This document shows positions 7,950-15,693 of a stretch of DNA of 24,879 bases, one piece after another. This DNA is from CAXSEA01 sp964235675 (lineage in GTDB: Bacteria; Armatimonadota; Armatimonadia; Armatimonadales; Capsulimonadaceae). The translations under genes were made by a program, and so were the position numbers. Position 1 is the first letter of the stretch. Every line of letters starts with the position of its first letter. The notes below the pieces were generated by a model. That model was not told the DNA's origin, searched no databases, and saw only the letters and a list, made by a program, of their open reading frames with translations. The stretch spans positions 1 through 24,879 of the forward strand of contig CAXSEA010000023.1 of NCBI GenBank assembly GCA_964235675.1, written 5' to 3'.

Positions 7950-8019
7950 CGCAATTCGCTCGATGCTGATTCGTCGCTAGGACTTTTTTCGTCTACTTTC
8001 TCGATCACCGTTACACCTT

Positions 8020-8631
8020 ATGGCAAAAGCGTTTCCACTGCTCACGATCAACCCTGTCGGAACCATGGCCGACAACGTTTCCTTGATGCTGCACACCCGG
8101 TTGGCCGAGATGCTGCATTTCGCGCGGCATATCGAAGACCCATTAAGAGTCGCCGAACTGCACAACATGCGGATCGCAGCCAAGCGGCTTCGCTATACGA
8201 TGGAGCTATTTTTGCCGTATGTCGACGGCGCGAACGGCAAAGCGCTGGCCGGCCTGCTGGACAGGACCAAAAAAGTCCAGGAGATGATCGGCGACATCCA
8301 CGACCGCGACGTGCGTATTCCGCTAATTCTCGGTTATGTCCGCAGGCATGAGGCGAAGCGGCCGGAGATACGCAGTGGCCTGCTTGCGCTGGCGGAGCGG
8401 GAGCAAGCCGAGCGCGACCGGATCTATACCGACCTGATCGTTTACTGGCAAGAGCAGCAGGGCAAGTATATCGGTCGTTTAACAAGCCTGATCGCGGCGC
8501 TCGCGCAGGAAGCTTTCCCCGGCGCGGCACCCGTCTCGCCGGTGCTGATCCCGGAGGAATCGCCTGCTCCCAAAACCCAGAGCGTACGCAAGCGAACAGT
8601 GAAAGCAGCGAATGCGGATAGCGGCGCTTAG
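8020..8631 (+). CDS. C-terminal half of a CHAD domain as a separate protein
   Basis: A 203-residue protein that begins where the second CHAD repeat normally begins. It carries the second signature at residues 48-58 (HNMRIAAKRLR) and then QEMIGDIHDRDV, the usual end of the domain. The last 30 or so residues are a Pro/Lys/Ala-rich, probably unstructured tail. The preceding gene supplies the missing N-terminal half. No strong ribosome-binding site is seen before ATG 8020. It overlaps the next gene by 20 nt, so the two are translationally coupled. Likely role: polyphosphate binding together with the first half. Confidence 0.82.
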   Translation: MAKAFPLLTINPVGTMADNVSLMLHTRLAEMLHFARHIEDPLRVAELHNMRIAAKRLRYTMELFLPYVDGANGKALAGLLDRTKKVQEMIGDIHDRDVRIPLILGYVRRHEAKRPEIRSGLLALAEREQAERDRIYTDLIVYWQEQQGKYIGRLTSLIAALAQEAFPGAAPVSPVLIPEESPAPKTQSVRKRTVKAANADSGA

Positions 8632-9280
8632 CGATATCCACGGCAACTTAGCGGCGCTGGAAGCGGTGTGGGCAAACTTGGAGACGCGGAAGCTGCTCGC
8701 ACCGTCTCATCCGGTGCTGAACGCCGGCGACACCGTCGCTTACGGCCCCGAGACCATGGCTTGTATCGATTTCGTCCGCGATCCCGCGCGGCAGATCGTC
8801 TCGGTCGGCGGCAATTACGATATCAACGTCAGCCGTTATCCGGAAAAGCAGGATTCGTACCGCAAAAAATGGGGCAAGCTCCGGCCCGACAAGTTCGCGG
8901 CTATCGAGCAGGCGAGCGAACAATTAATCGGTGACGCCCGCGAATGGCTGGCCGATCTTTCTACGCTCGTGGAATTGGAGCTGGCGGGCAGGCGAGTCAG
9001 CGTTTCCCACTACGCTCCCGGCTCCGACAAGGAAGGCTTGATGCGCTCCACGCCGCAGTCGCGCTTGGAGCAGATCGCCGATGAGGTCGGAGATCGATAC
9101 GATGTCGTCGTTACCGGGCATACCCACAGCCCGTTCGTTCGTCAGGCGGGCAGCGTGCTGTTCGTGAATCCAGGCTCCGTCGGCCGCGCCTGGGGAAATC
9201 CCACTTACGCCGAAATCACCCTTTTTCCTGACCAAACGACTAGCGCGAGGATTATTCGATGCCCCGTTACTCAGCAATAG
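8612..9280 (+). CDS. Calcineurin-like metallophosphoesterase (YfcE/MJ0936 type)
   Basis: A 222-residue, two-metal phosphoesterase. The motifs appear in order: SDIHGN (Asp8, His10), AGDTVAYG (Asp40), GGNYD (Asn68, with Tyr69 where many family members have His), SHYAPG (His133), VTGHTH (His170, His172) and NPGSVG. The Tyr69 substitution is in a position already variable in this subfamily. Substrate is unknown; phosphodiesters, nucleotides or a phosphoprotein are possible. Its start overlaps the half-CHAD gene and its end overlaps the Ppx-type gene by 22 nt, so these three form one tightly coupled operon. The context hints at phosphate or polyphosphate metabolism. Confidence 0.88.
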   Translation: MRIAALSDIHGNLAALEAVWANLETRKLLAPSHPVLNAGDTVAYGPETMACIDFVRDPARQIVSVGGNYDINVSRYPEKQDSYRKKWGKLRPDKFAAIEQASEQLIGDAREWLADLSTLVELELAGRRVSVSHYAPGSDKEGLMRSTPQSRLEQIADEVGDRYDVVVTGHTHSPFVRQAGSVLFVNPGSVGRAWGNPTYAEITLFPDQTTSARIIRCPVTQQ

Positions 9281-10200
9281 ATATCGGCACGAACTCAGTT
9301 AAAATTACCACGGCGGATGTCGGCGCGAACGGCGAGTTCGCTATCGTCGCTGAAAGCTCGAAGGTAACGCGTCTTGGCCGAGGCGTCGATAAGACGCGCC
9401 GCTTCGACGAGGCCGCCGCCGAGGCGACCCTGCAAGCCATCCGCGAGTTCTCCGAGGCGGCGCGGCAATCCGGCGCCGAGCGGATCGTCGCGGGAGGCAC
9501 CAGCGCCATGCGCGACGCCGAAAACGGCGACGAGTTCCGCCGCCGCGCGGCCGAGATTACCGGCGGCGGAATCGAGCTCATCACCGGCGACCGCGAAGCC
9601 GAGTTGACTTTCCTAGGCGCGATGTCCGACGTCAGGGTGGCGGGGCAGGGCGGCGGCGAAATCCTCGCCTTCGATGTCGGCGGCGGCAGTACCGAGCTGA
9701 TCGCGGGCGAAAGCGCCCCGCCCAAAATCCTGAAATCGCAAAGCCTTGATATCGGCGCGGTTCGCCTCACCGAGCGCTTCTTTACCACGGATTCGCCCAG
9801 CCGCGAGGAACTCACCCATGCCCGCGCGGCTGTCGGCGAGTTTCTCGATCAATTCGAGCTTCCCGCCGCGATACCCCGAATTGTCGGAATCGGTGGCACC
9901 GCAGTCAACGCCGCCGCCATGCTCCGCGCCGAGCGAACCCCTGATTCCCAGCCATCCGACGCCCCAGACCTGCAAGGCGAAATTGTCTCCGCCGCCAACA
10001 TCGACCACCTCATTGACAGCCTCGCTATCCTCACCCTCGACGAGCGAAAATTCACACCTGGCCTCGATCCCAGCCGCGCCGACGTCATCGTCGCCGGCCT
10101 TCTCATCATCAGCCAAATCCTCCACCATTTCCGACAGCCGTCCTTCACCCTCAGCACCCGAGGCGTCCGCCACGGCCTACTTCTGGAATTAAGCTCCTGA
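9259..10200 (+). CDS. Ppx/GppA family phosphatase
   Basis: A 313-residue member of the actin-like ATPase superfamily. The phosphate-binding motifs are visible: AIDIGTNSVK near residues 6-15, GTSAMRDAENG, FDVGGGSTEL in the middle, GIGGTAVNAAAM, and the closing STRGVRHGLLLE. It has only the two actin-like domains; the C-terminal extension of E. coli Ppx is absent, as in many short homologues. The family removes terminal phosphate from polyphosphate or converts pppGpp to ppGpp, and the sequence alone cannot decide which. The upstream CHAD proteins favour polyphosphate. It overlaps the metallophosphoesterase gene by 22 nt. No clear terminator follows; an inverted-repeat element begins 43 nt downstream. 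Confidence 0.92.
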   Translation: MPRYSAIDIGTNSVKITTADVGANGEFAIVAESSKVTRLGRGVDKTRRFDEAAAEATLQAIREFSEAARQSGAERIVAGGTSAMRDAENGDEFRRRAAEITGGGIELITGDREAELTFLGAMSDVRVAGQGGGEILAFDVGGGSTELIAGESAPPKILKSQSLDIGAVRLTERFFTTDSPSREELTHARAAVGEFLDQFELPAAIPRIVGIGGTAVNAAAMLRAERTPDSQPSDAPDLQGEIVSAANIDHLIDSLAILTLDERKFTPGLDPSRADVIVAGLLIISQILHHFRQPSFTLSTRGVRHGLLLELSS

Positions 10201-10242
10201 TGACTATCAGCCGCTCAGAGCTAATTTCTTAAGGTCGTGCTC

Positions 10243-10420
10243 GGCGACCCCATCCGGCGTAACGGCCACCTTCCCTGAAAGGGAAGGAATCTTTTCCAGC
10301 GCTTCTTTTTTGTTACCTTAAATACAAAACCACGCTGTATTAACTTCCTTCCCTTTCAGGGAAGGTGGCCGAGAGGCCGGATAGGGTGGGAAGGTGGCCG
10401 TTACGCCGGAAAGGGTCGCC
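10243..10420. repeat. Small inverted-repeat element (MITE/REP-like) with three related units
   Basis: A unit at 10243-10289 begins GGCGACCCCATCCGGCG, contains GGCCACCTTCCC and ends in the self-complementary CCTTCCCTGAAAGGGAAGG. An inverted copy of almost the whole unit lies at 10345-10387, and a partial inverted copy at 10388-10420 ends the element with GGGTCGCC, the complement of its left end. The outer 33-nt ends differ at only two positions. The core (10290-10344) is AT-rich and has no coding capacity. Long inverted ends around a short non-coding core are typical of MITEs or REP-type clusters. The interval from 10421 to the dnaK promoter shows nothing else that I can name. Confidence 0.75.
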
Positions 10421-10559
10421 TACAAAATAACGCGTGCTCCAAGGAACAAATCGAACCGCCATGGTATTATTATATTGACTGCGCTGCGCTCAACTAATAG
10501 TAGAGATTTGCGCAGTAAACGGGTAACATTTACTCCGGCAGCTATCATCGGCGGCATCG

Positions 10560-10588
10560 TTGCCGCAACCAGTTTTCGACGGTATACA
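10560..10588 (+). promoter_or_regulatory. Sigma-70-type promoter of dnaK
   Basis: TTGCCG (10560-10565) and TATACA (10583-10588) are separated by 17 bases. The predicted transcript starts near 10595 and leaves a leader of about 22 nt with GACGAGGTAA before ATG 10617. No CIRCE element and no copy of the actinobacterial HAIR operator (CTTGAGT-N7-ACTCAAG) is visible here. Confidence 0.6.
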
Positions 10589-10616
10589 AAATTTTAGACG
10601 AGGTAACAACACTCCC

Positions 10617-12476
10617 ATGGCAAAAAGCGTAGGCATCGACTTAGGAACCACCAATTCGTGCATCGCCTTTCTTGAAGGCGGCGAGCCGAAGGTAATTCCC
10701 AACGCGGAAGGCGCGAACACCACCCCGAGCATCGTCGGCTTCTCCAAGTCCGGCGAGCGTCTTGTCGGCCAGCCCGCCAAGCGGCAGGCGGTGGTCAACC
10801 CGGATCGCACCATCATTTCCATCAAGCGCAAGATGGGCACCAACGATAAAGTGACTGTCGATGGCAAAGGCTATTCTCCTGAAGAGATCAGCGCGATGAT
10901 TCTCCAGAAGCTCAAGGCCGACGCGGAAGCGTTCCTGGGCGAAAAGGTCGACAAGGCGGTTATCACCGTCCCGGCGTACTTCAACGACGCGCAGCGCAAC
11001 TCCACCAAGAACGCCGGTCAGATCGCCGGCTTGGAAGTGCTCCGCATCATCAACGAGCCTACCGCCGCTTCGCTGGCCTACGGCTTGGACAAGAAGAAGA
11101 ACGAGACGATTCTGGTCTACGACCTCGGCGGTGGCACCTTCGACGTGTCCGTCCTCGACGTCGGCGACGGCGTCTTTGAGGTCCGCTCCACCGCTGGCGA
11201 CACCCGCCTCGGCGGCGACGACTGGGACGAGCGCGTCGTGGCCTGGGTGGCCGACGAGTTCAAGCGGCAGGAAGGCATCGATCTGCGTGGCGACAAGCAG
11301 GCGATGCAGCGGCTCCGCGAAGCGGCTGAGAAGGCCAAAATCGAGCTGAGCGCCCGTACCGAGACCGACATTAGCCTGCCGTTTATCACCGCCGACCAGA
11401 ACGGGCCCAAGCACCTGGAATTGCGTCTCACCCGCGCCAAGTTCGAGGATCTCACCCGTGACCTGCTGGAGCGCACCCGCGAGCCGTTTAACCGCGCCCT
11501 CAAGGATGCCGACGTTCAAGCGAACCAAATCGACGAAATCGTCCTGGTCGGCGGCTCCACCCGCATGCCGCAGGTACAGGCGCTCGTCACTGAGCTTGGC
11601 GGCGGCAAAGAGCCGAACCGCACCGTGAACCCCGACGAAGTCGTTGCGGTCGGCGCGGCGATCCAGGCAGGCGTGCTCGGCGGCGAGGTGAAAGACGTCG
11701 TCCTGCTCGACGTTACGCCTCTCTCGCTCGGTATTCAGACGCTTGGCGACGTGATGACCACTCTCATCCCGCGCAACACGACTATTCCTTACCACAAGGC
11801 GGAGACCTTCTCCACCGCGGCGGACGGCCAAACAGCCGTGGACGTGGTCTGCTACCAGGGCGAGCGCGGGCTTGCTTCGCAGAACAAGCTGCTGGGACGA
11901 TTCCAACTCACCGACATTCCGCCCGCGCCGCGCGGCATCCCTCAGATTGAGGTCGCCTTCGATATCGACGCGAACGGCATCGTGAATGTCACCGCCAAGG
12001 ACAAGGGCACCAACCGCGAGCAGCGCATCACGATCAGCGGCACCGGCGCTTTGTCGAAAGACGACGTCGACCGCATGGTGCGCGACGCCGAGGCACATGC
12101 CGCCGAGGATACTAAGGTGCGCGAGGCCGCCGAAGTGCGCAACTCCGCCGACGCGGAAATCTACCGCATCGACCGCGTGCTGAACGATCTGGGCGACAAG
12201 GCCTCCGCCGACGATAAGGCGCGAGTCGAGGAAGCCAAGACGGCTCTCAAGACCGCGCTCGAAGGCGAGGATCTGGACGCGATCAAGACCGCGACCGGCA
12301 ACCTGCAGCAGGCTTCGTACAAGCTCAGCGAAGCGCTCTACGCTCAAGCGGGAGCCGCGTCGAACGGTACGAACGGCCACGACGGCAGCGGCTACCAGCC
12401 CGGCGGCGAGACCGCGCAGGCCGAGGCTCACGCGAACAACGAGGACGTCATCGACGCCGAGTTCAAGAGCGAGTAA
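10617..12476 (+). CDS. dnaK: Hsp70 chaperone DnaK
   Basis: A 619-residue full-length DnaK. The start MAKSVGIDLGTTNSC is canonical and is preceded by GAGGT about 12 nt upstream. The ATPase domain has VPAYFNDAQR, INEPTAASLAYG, VYDLGGGTFDVS and VLVGGSTRMP. The linker and substrate-binding domain follow (DVVLLDVTPLSLGIQT). The helical lid ends in a Gly/Ala-rich tail and EDVIDAEFK, the usual C terminus. It binds exposed hydrophobic segments in an ATP cycle driven by DnaJ and GrpE; no grpE lies between dnaK and dnaJ. A frame of 596 codons on the opposite strand is a shadow of its biased codon use. Confidence 0.98.
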   Translation: MAKSVGIDLGTTNSCIAFLEGGEPKVIPNAEGANTTPSIVGFSKSGERLVGQPAKRQAVVNPDRTIISIKRKMGTNDKVTVDGKGYSPEEISAMILQKLKADAEAFLGEKVDKAVITVPAYFNDAQRNSTKNAGQIAGLEVLRIINEPTAASLAYGLDKKKNETILVYDLGGGTFDVSVLDVGDGVFEVRSTAGDTRLGGDDWDERVVAWVADEFKRQEGIDLRGDKQAMQRLREAAEKAKIELSARTETDISLPFITADQNGPKHLELRLTRAKFEDLTRDLLERTREPFNRALKDADVQANQIDEIVLVGGSTRMPQVQALVTELGGGKEPNRTVNPDEVVAVGAAIQAGVLGGEVKDVVLLDVTPLSLGIQTLGDVMTTLIPRNTTIPYHKAETFSTAADGQTAVDVVCYQGERGLASQNKLLGRFQLTDIPPAPRGIPQIEVAFDIDANGIVNVTAKDKGTNREQRITISGTGALSKDDVDRMVRDAEAHAAEDTKVREAAEVRNSADAEIYRIDRVLNDLGDKASADDKARVEEAKTALKTALEGEDLDAIKTATGNLQQASYKLSEALYAQAGAASNGTNGHDGSGYQPGGETAQAEAHANNEDVIDAEFKSE

Positions 12477-12492
12477 TCCGTCTTGCTACTAG

Positions 12493-12534
12493 GCGGCAAA
12501 GGGCTGGGGAAGCGATTCTCCAGCCCTTTGCTGC
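12493..12534 (+). terminator. Very stable hairpin after dnaK
   Basis: GCAAAGGGCTGG (12496-12507) pairs perfectly with CCAGCCCTTTGC (12520-12531). Pairing extends inward through GGAA/TTCT to a GCGA tetraloop (12512-12515) and outward by about three more pairs, some 19 bp in all. There is no T run, so it may cap and stabilise the dnaK mRNA, or act as a partial terminator that makes dnaJ less abundant than dnaK. Confidence 0.6.
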
Positions 12535-12579
12535 GTCAGCTTGGCTCATGTGGGAACTATCCAAGCGAAATAGGTCTTT

Positions 12580-12602
12580 TATAAGTAGAGCGTAATGCGC
12601 TC
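12580..12602 (+). promoter_or_regulatory. Possible dnaJ promoter with small palindrome
   Basis: A TATAAG at 12580-12585 could be a -10 box. It is followed at once by GAGCG-TAATG-CGCTC (12588-12602), a perfect 5-bp inverted repeat placed where a repressor would block transcription. HspR, encoded downstream, is a candidate binder, but the sequence does not match the known HAIR operator. No good -35 box is seen, and the leader to ATG 12703 would be about 110 nt with no evident gene. Confidence 0.3.
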
Positions 12603-12702
12603 AATCTTTATATGCGTTGTGCTCACCATGCACGGTCGCAATTTTTGATGGCGCGGACGCTCCAGTTCTCCGAGCCGCGCAGCTTTTCCGAGTCAAACCT
12701 TT

Positions 12703-13206
12703 ATGGCAGGCGAATACAAAGACTACTACAAAATTCTTGGCGTCGAGAAGTCGGCGGACGAGAAAGAAATTAAAAGCGCATACCGGAAGATGGCGCGCAA
12801 GTACCATCCGGACGTCAATCAGAACGACAAGACCGCCGAGGCGAAGTTCAAGGAGCTTCAAGAAGCGTATGAAGTGCTGTCCGACAAGGACAAGCGCGAC
12901 AAGTACGACCAGTACGGCGACCAATGGAAGGCGTTCACACAGAACGGCGGCTTCGGCGGCTACGGCGGGGCGCAGCCCAGCTCCAATGTGCGCTATGAAT
13001 ATGGCAACGGCGCGGGCGGCGCGGGGTTCAACGGCATCGACGATCTCTTCGCCACCCTCTTCGGCGGCGACCCGCGCATGCAGCAGGGTGGGGGGTTCGG
13101 CGGCTTCGGCACCGGTGCCGGCGGTGGGCAACGACCGCGCGCGGAGTACCCGCAGCGGCAGGATGTGGAATACGGGGTCGAGATTACCTTCGACGAGGCT
13201 TATCAC
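12703..13206 (+). CDS. dnaJ: DnaJ co-chaperone, 5' part up to the assembly gap
   Basis: 168 codons before the Ns. The J domain occupies residues 5-70 with HPD at 35-37 and the DKRDKYDQYG end. A Gly/Phe-rich linker follows (about 85-150), with GGGFGGFG and the IDDLFATLFGG segment. The first beta domain begins at DVEYGVEITFDEAYH and breaks at the gap. Joining this fragment directly to 13392 would give a DnaJ of about 386 residues, a normal length. ATG 12703 has no clear ribosome-binding site but matches the usual DnaJ N terminus. Confidence 0.95.
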
Positions 13207-13391
13207 NNNNNNNNNNCATCGACGATCTCTTCGCCACCCTCTTCGGCGGCGACCCGCGCATGCAGCAGGGCGGCGGCTTCGGCGGATTCGGTACCGGAGC
13301 CGCCGGTGGCGCGCCCCGCGCCCGCGCCGAGTATCCGCAGCGGCAGGATGTCGAGTACAGCGTCGAGATTTCTTTCGATGAGGCCTACCAC
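13035..13391 (+). repeat. Duplicated, diverged dnaJ segment flanking the gap
   Basis: Bases 13035-13206 reappear as 13217-13391. The first 54 bases are identical (from CATCGACGATCT to CAGCAGGG). After that roughly a fifth of positions differ, many at third codon positions, and there is one 3-base indel. Both copies encode the same DnaJ stretch, IDDLFATLFGG to DEAYH. Confidence 0.9.
13207..13216. other. Assembly gap (10 Ns) inside dnaJ
   Basis: A run of exactly ten Ns, a conventional scaffold placeholder rather than a measured length. The sequences on each side overlap in content, so the true gap may be negative in length. The reading frame is not preserved across it. Confidence 0.98.
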
Positions 13392-14048
13392 GGTACCAGC
13401 CGCTCGTTTACCGTAAATGTCAGCGAGCCATGCCCGCGCTGCCACGGCTCGGGCACCGTTCCCGCCGGGAAAAACCAGACTTGCGCCACCTGCGGCGGCT
13501 CCGGTAAATCGCGCGGGCGCAGCTTGTTCGGCAGCGGCGTCTGCCCCGACTGCAACGGCTCCGGCGAAGCGCAGCAGCCTTGCCCGGAGTGCCATGGACG
13601 CGGCGTGGTCGAGCGCCAGAAGCGCTTGTCGCAGATCAAAATTCCCGCCGGCGTGAAAGACGGCCAACGCATCCGCCTGCAAGGGCAAGGCTCCAACGGC
13701 GGCGACTTATACTTGAAGATTTCAGTGGCGAACGACCCCCGCTACGAGCGCAAGGAGTCCGACATCTATACGGGATTCAGCGTACCCTTCACGGTCGCGT
13801 CGCTCGGCGGCGAAGCGTCGGTGGAAACGCCCGAAGGACGCAAGCGCTTGAACATTCCCGCTGGCACTCAGACCGGCCAGAAGTTTCGCCTGACGGGTTT
13901 GGGCATGCCGGTGCTGAAGGGGACGGGGCGCGGCAATCTTTACGCCAGCGCGGAAATTTCCGTTCCGAAGCAGCTATCGCCCCGCGAGAAAGAACTGCTC
14001 TCCGAACTCGCGAAGCTCCGCCAGGACGAAGTCACCATCGGCGGTTAA
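13218..14048 (+). CDS. dnaJ: DnaJ co-chaperone, 3' part after the assembly gap
   Basis: 276 residues, open from the gap. The first 58 repeat the end of the 5' fragment. It then continues through four zinc-binding repeats, CPRCHGSG, CATCGGSG, CPDCNGSG and CPECHGRG, and the two C-terminal substrate-binding beta domains (KIPAGVKDGQRIRLQGQG ... FRLTGLGMPVLKG). The family delivers unfolded clients to DnaK and stimulates its ATPase. It ends 21 nt before hspR. Whether this fragment belongs to the same gene copy as the 5' part is uncertain because of the diverged overlap. Confidence 0.93.
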   Translation: MDDLFATLFGGDPRMQQGGGFGGFGTGAAGGAPRARAEYPQRQDVEYSVEISFDEAYHGTSRSFTVNVSEPCPRCHGSGTVPAGKNQTCATCGGSGKSRGRSLFGSGVCPDCNGSGEAQQPCPECHGRGVVERQKRLSQIKIPAGVKDGQRIRLQGQGSNGGDLYLKISVANDPRYERKESDIYTGFSVPFTVASLGGEASVETPEGRKRLNIPAGTQTGQKFRLTGLGMPVLKGTGRGNLYASAEISVPKQLSPREKELLSELAKLRQDEVTIGG

Positions 14049-14069
14049 ACGATTCAGGAATCAAACCAG

Positions 14070-14483
14070 ATGAGAAATCAGCCTGAGCAACCTAGTGCGG
14101 AAGCACATGGCGTCGTGGAAATCAATCGGTCGGCGCGGCGCGTTACTCTCGCGCAAACCGCGCCGATGGTGAAAGATCGCGACGCTCCCATCTACACGAT
14201 CAGCATTGCGGCCCGATTGGTGCGCCCGATGCGGGCCGTAGAGCCGGACAGCGACGCCCGCCCTCTGCACGCGCAGACACTGCGAACCTACGAGCGCGAG
14301 GGTTTGGTCAAGCCGCAGCGGGTGGGCCGGAATCGCCTTTACTCCGACCGCGACATCGAGCGGCTGCAGCAGATTCAGCATCTGACTCAGGAGCGCGGCG
14401 TCAATTTGGCGGGCGTGGAAATTATTCTCGACCTTCTGGACCGCGTCCGCGCCCTCGAAGCCGAACTCGAACGCTCGCGCTGA
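14070..14483 (+). CDS. hspR: HspR-type MerR-family heat-shock repressor
   Basis: 137 residues. A winged-helix domain starts at about residue 41 (IYTISIAARLV) and continues with LHAQTLRTYEREGLVKPQR and RLYSDRDIERLQQIQHLTQERGVNLAGVEIIL, which is the HspR pattern, including the GVNLAGVE stretch. A 14-residue insertion (RPMRAVEPDSDARP) sits between the first helix and the LHAQTLRTYE helix. The N-terminal 35 residues look unstructured; ATG at 14166 would remove them. HspR represses dnaK operons, with DnaK as co-repressor in actinobacteria. Its position directly after dnaJ supports this role. Confidence 0.85.
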   Translation: MRNQPEQPSAEAHGVVEINRSARRVTLAQTAPMVKDRDAPIYTISIAARLVRPMRAVEPDSDARPLHAQTLRTYEREGLVKPQRVGRNRLYSDRDIERLQQIQHLTQERGVNLAGVEIILDLLDRVRALEAELERSR

Positions 14484-14556
14484 AATCGCGCGTTGAGCTG
14501 CCGCTGTCATATCGTAAACACAGTTAAGATAAACTGCCACTACTTGGTAATCGTTG

Positions 14557-15009
14557 ATGACAAAGCAAACTATCCAAAAACGTTTCGTTGTAGCTTTGGC
14601 ATACGTCGGCATGGCAGCAAGCCAGATTATCTGCGCGGCCGCGCCGGGACCACTCGCGTCCTACTATAACAAGAACCGCGTGCTGATTATCTACGCTCCC
14701 TCGGTCGGCGACCCGCGCATCATTCAAGAGCGGGCATTGTTGCAGCGCGGCTCCGCAAACGCCTTCGCCGACCGCGACCTAATCGTTATCCAGAGCTTGG
14801 CAAAGGGCCACAACACGAACGCCGCTCAGTCCCGTGCTCTCCGCGCCTTGTACCATATCGCGCCCGATGCTTTTCAGATTGCCTTAATCGGTAAAGACGG
14901 TCACGTCGCGTTTACCAGTGCGGTGCCCGTAGCACCCGGCACCGTTTTCGAGCGCATCGACCGTATGCCGATGCGGCGTGAGGAAATGCAGCGCAAAGGG
15001 GAGCTTTGA
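14557..15009 (+). CDS. DUF4174 secreted protein
   Basis: About 150 residues with a signal peptide (core VVALAYVGMAASQIICAA). The mature part has a thioredoxin-like layout: a strand VLIIYAPSVGDPRI, a helix QERALL, RDLIVIQSL, then FQIALIGKDGHVAFTS and the close IDRMPMRREEMQRK. These are the marks of the DUF4174 family, whose function is not known; no redox CxxC is present. ATG at 14557 was chosen over the adjacent TTG. It stands alone, convergent with the recG operon (28 nt between stops). Confidence 0.75.
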   Translation: MTKQTIQKRFVVALAYVGMAASQIICAAAPGPLASYYNKNRVLIIYAPSVGDPRIIQERALLQRGSANAFADRDLIVIQSLAKGHNTNAAQSRALRALYHIAPDAFQIALIGKDGHVAFTSAVPVAPGTVFERIDRMPMRREEMQRKGEL

Positions 15010-15037
15010 GCGAATCGCCAAGCTGGGTGCGTTCCGG

Positions 15038-15670
15038 CTAATGCGCGTTCGCGAAATGCAGCAGCGAGACCGAAACCAGCATCAGGCAGGCGAGGCTCAC
15101 CCAAATCGCTCCGCGCAGCAGCGATGCGCTTTGGTGGGTGTCGGGCGGGCGGCGGCTCAAGCGGCGGGAAATCGCGTCGCCCCAGCCCGCGAGCGTGAAG
15201 ACGGCGTTCGAGGCGATCAGCAGCCACGCGAGCGCGTGGAGATCGAGCAGCATATCGCAGCAGCTGAGAGCGTCGGAAAGACCGCCGATTTTATAGCGGA
15301 AAGCGAATGTTGTCGCGCAGAGCAGGCTCAGCGCGCAAGCGCCGAGTCCAAGCAAAATCCCGTTGTAGGCCAGACGCCGTTTTTCCCACCAGCCGATCAG
15401 CTGCGTAAATGTCAGGTGCGGCGAATTGGCGGCAAAGACGGAGTTGTCCGTCCGGTTCTGAGTGGGACGGGGCGTAGAGCGTTGCTTGCGGCGGCGGGCC
15501 GGCTGCGGGGCCCAGACGCCGTGCTTTAGAATTAGCTCCAGCTCGTTTTGCGGCTTTTGTACGAAGTCCCAAATCTCTGCGCCCTCCTCGAAGTTCGACG
15601 GCGGCAGACCACTTGGCGTACGGTGTTTGCGCGGTTCCACGAATCTGGTTTTACCCGGCGCGGCGAACAA
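15038..15670 (-). CDS. Membrane protein with three predicted transmembrane segments, function unknown
   Basis: Up to 210 residues. The first half is a charged, Pro/Arg-rich cytoplasmic-type region. Then come WWEKRRLAYNG and three hydrophobic stretches: about 104-120 (GILLGLGACALSLLCAT), 145-160 (LAWLLIASNAVFTLAG) and 185-205 (GAIWVSLACLMLVSVSLL). The start is unclear: TTG at 15670 is the longest option, and GTG at 15640 is another. It follows recG by 23 nt on the same strand and is probably the second gene of that transcript. I do not recognise the family. Confidence 0.7.
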   Translation of the reverse strand: MFAAPGKTRFVEPRKHRTPSGLPPSNFEEGAEIWDFVQKPQNELELILKHGVWAPQPARRRKQRSTPRPTQNRTDNSVFAANSPHLTFTQLIGWWEKRRLAYNGILLGLGACALSLLCATTFAFRYKIGGLSDALSCCDMLLDLHALAWLLIASNAVFTLAGWGDAISRRLSRRPPDTHQSASLLRGAIWVSLACLMLVSVSLLHFANAH

Positions 15671-15693
15671 ATAGTTGCGTTTCGATAAGCATT

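Noticed and set aside
10641..12431. 596-codon antisense ORF inside dnaK
   Set aside because: Long antisense frames are expected opposite GC-rich genes with strong codon bias; the product resembles nothing and dnaK is beyond doubt.
13035..13391. A real tandem duplication of a DnaJ domain
   Set aside because: Possible but less likely than an assembly artefact: the copies flank a ten-N placeholder, the frame does not continue, and joining the fragments without the repeat gives a normal-length DnaJ.
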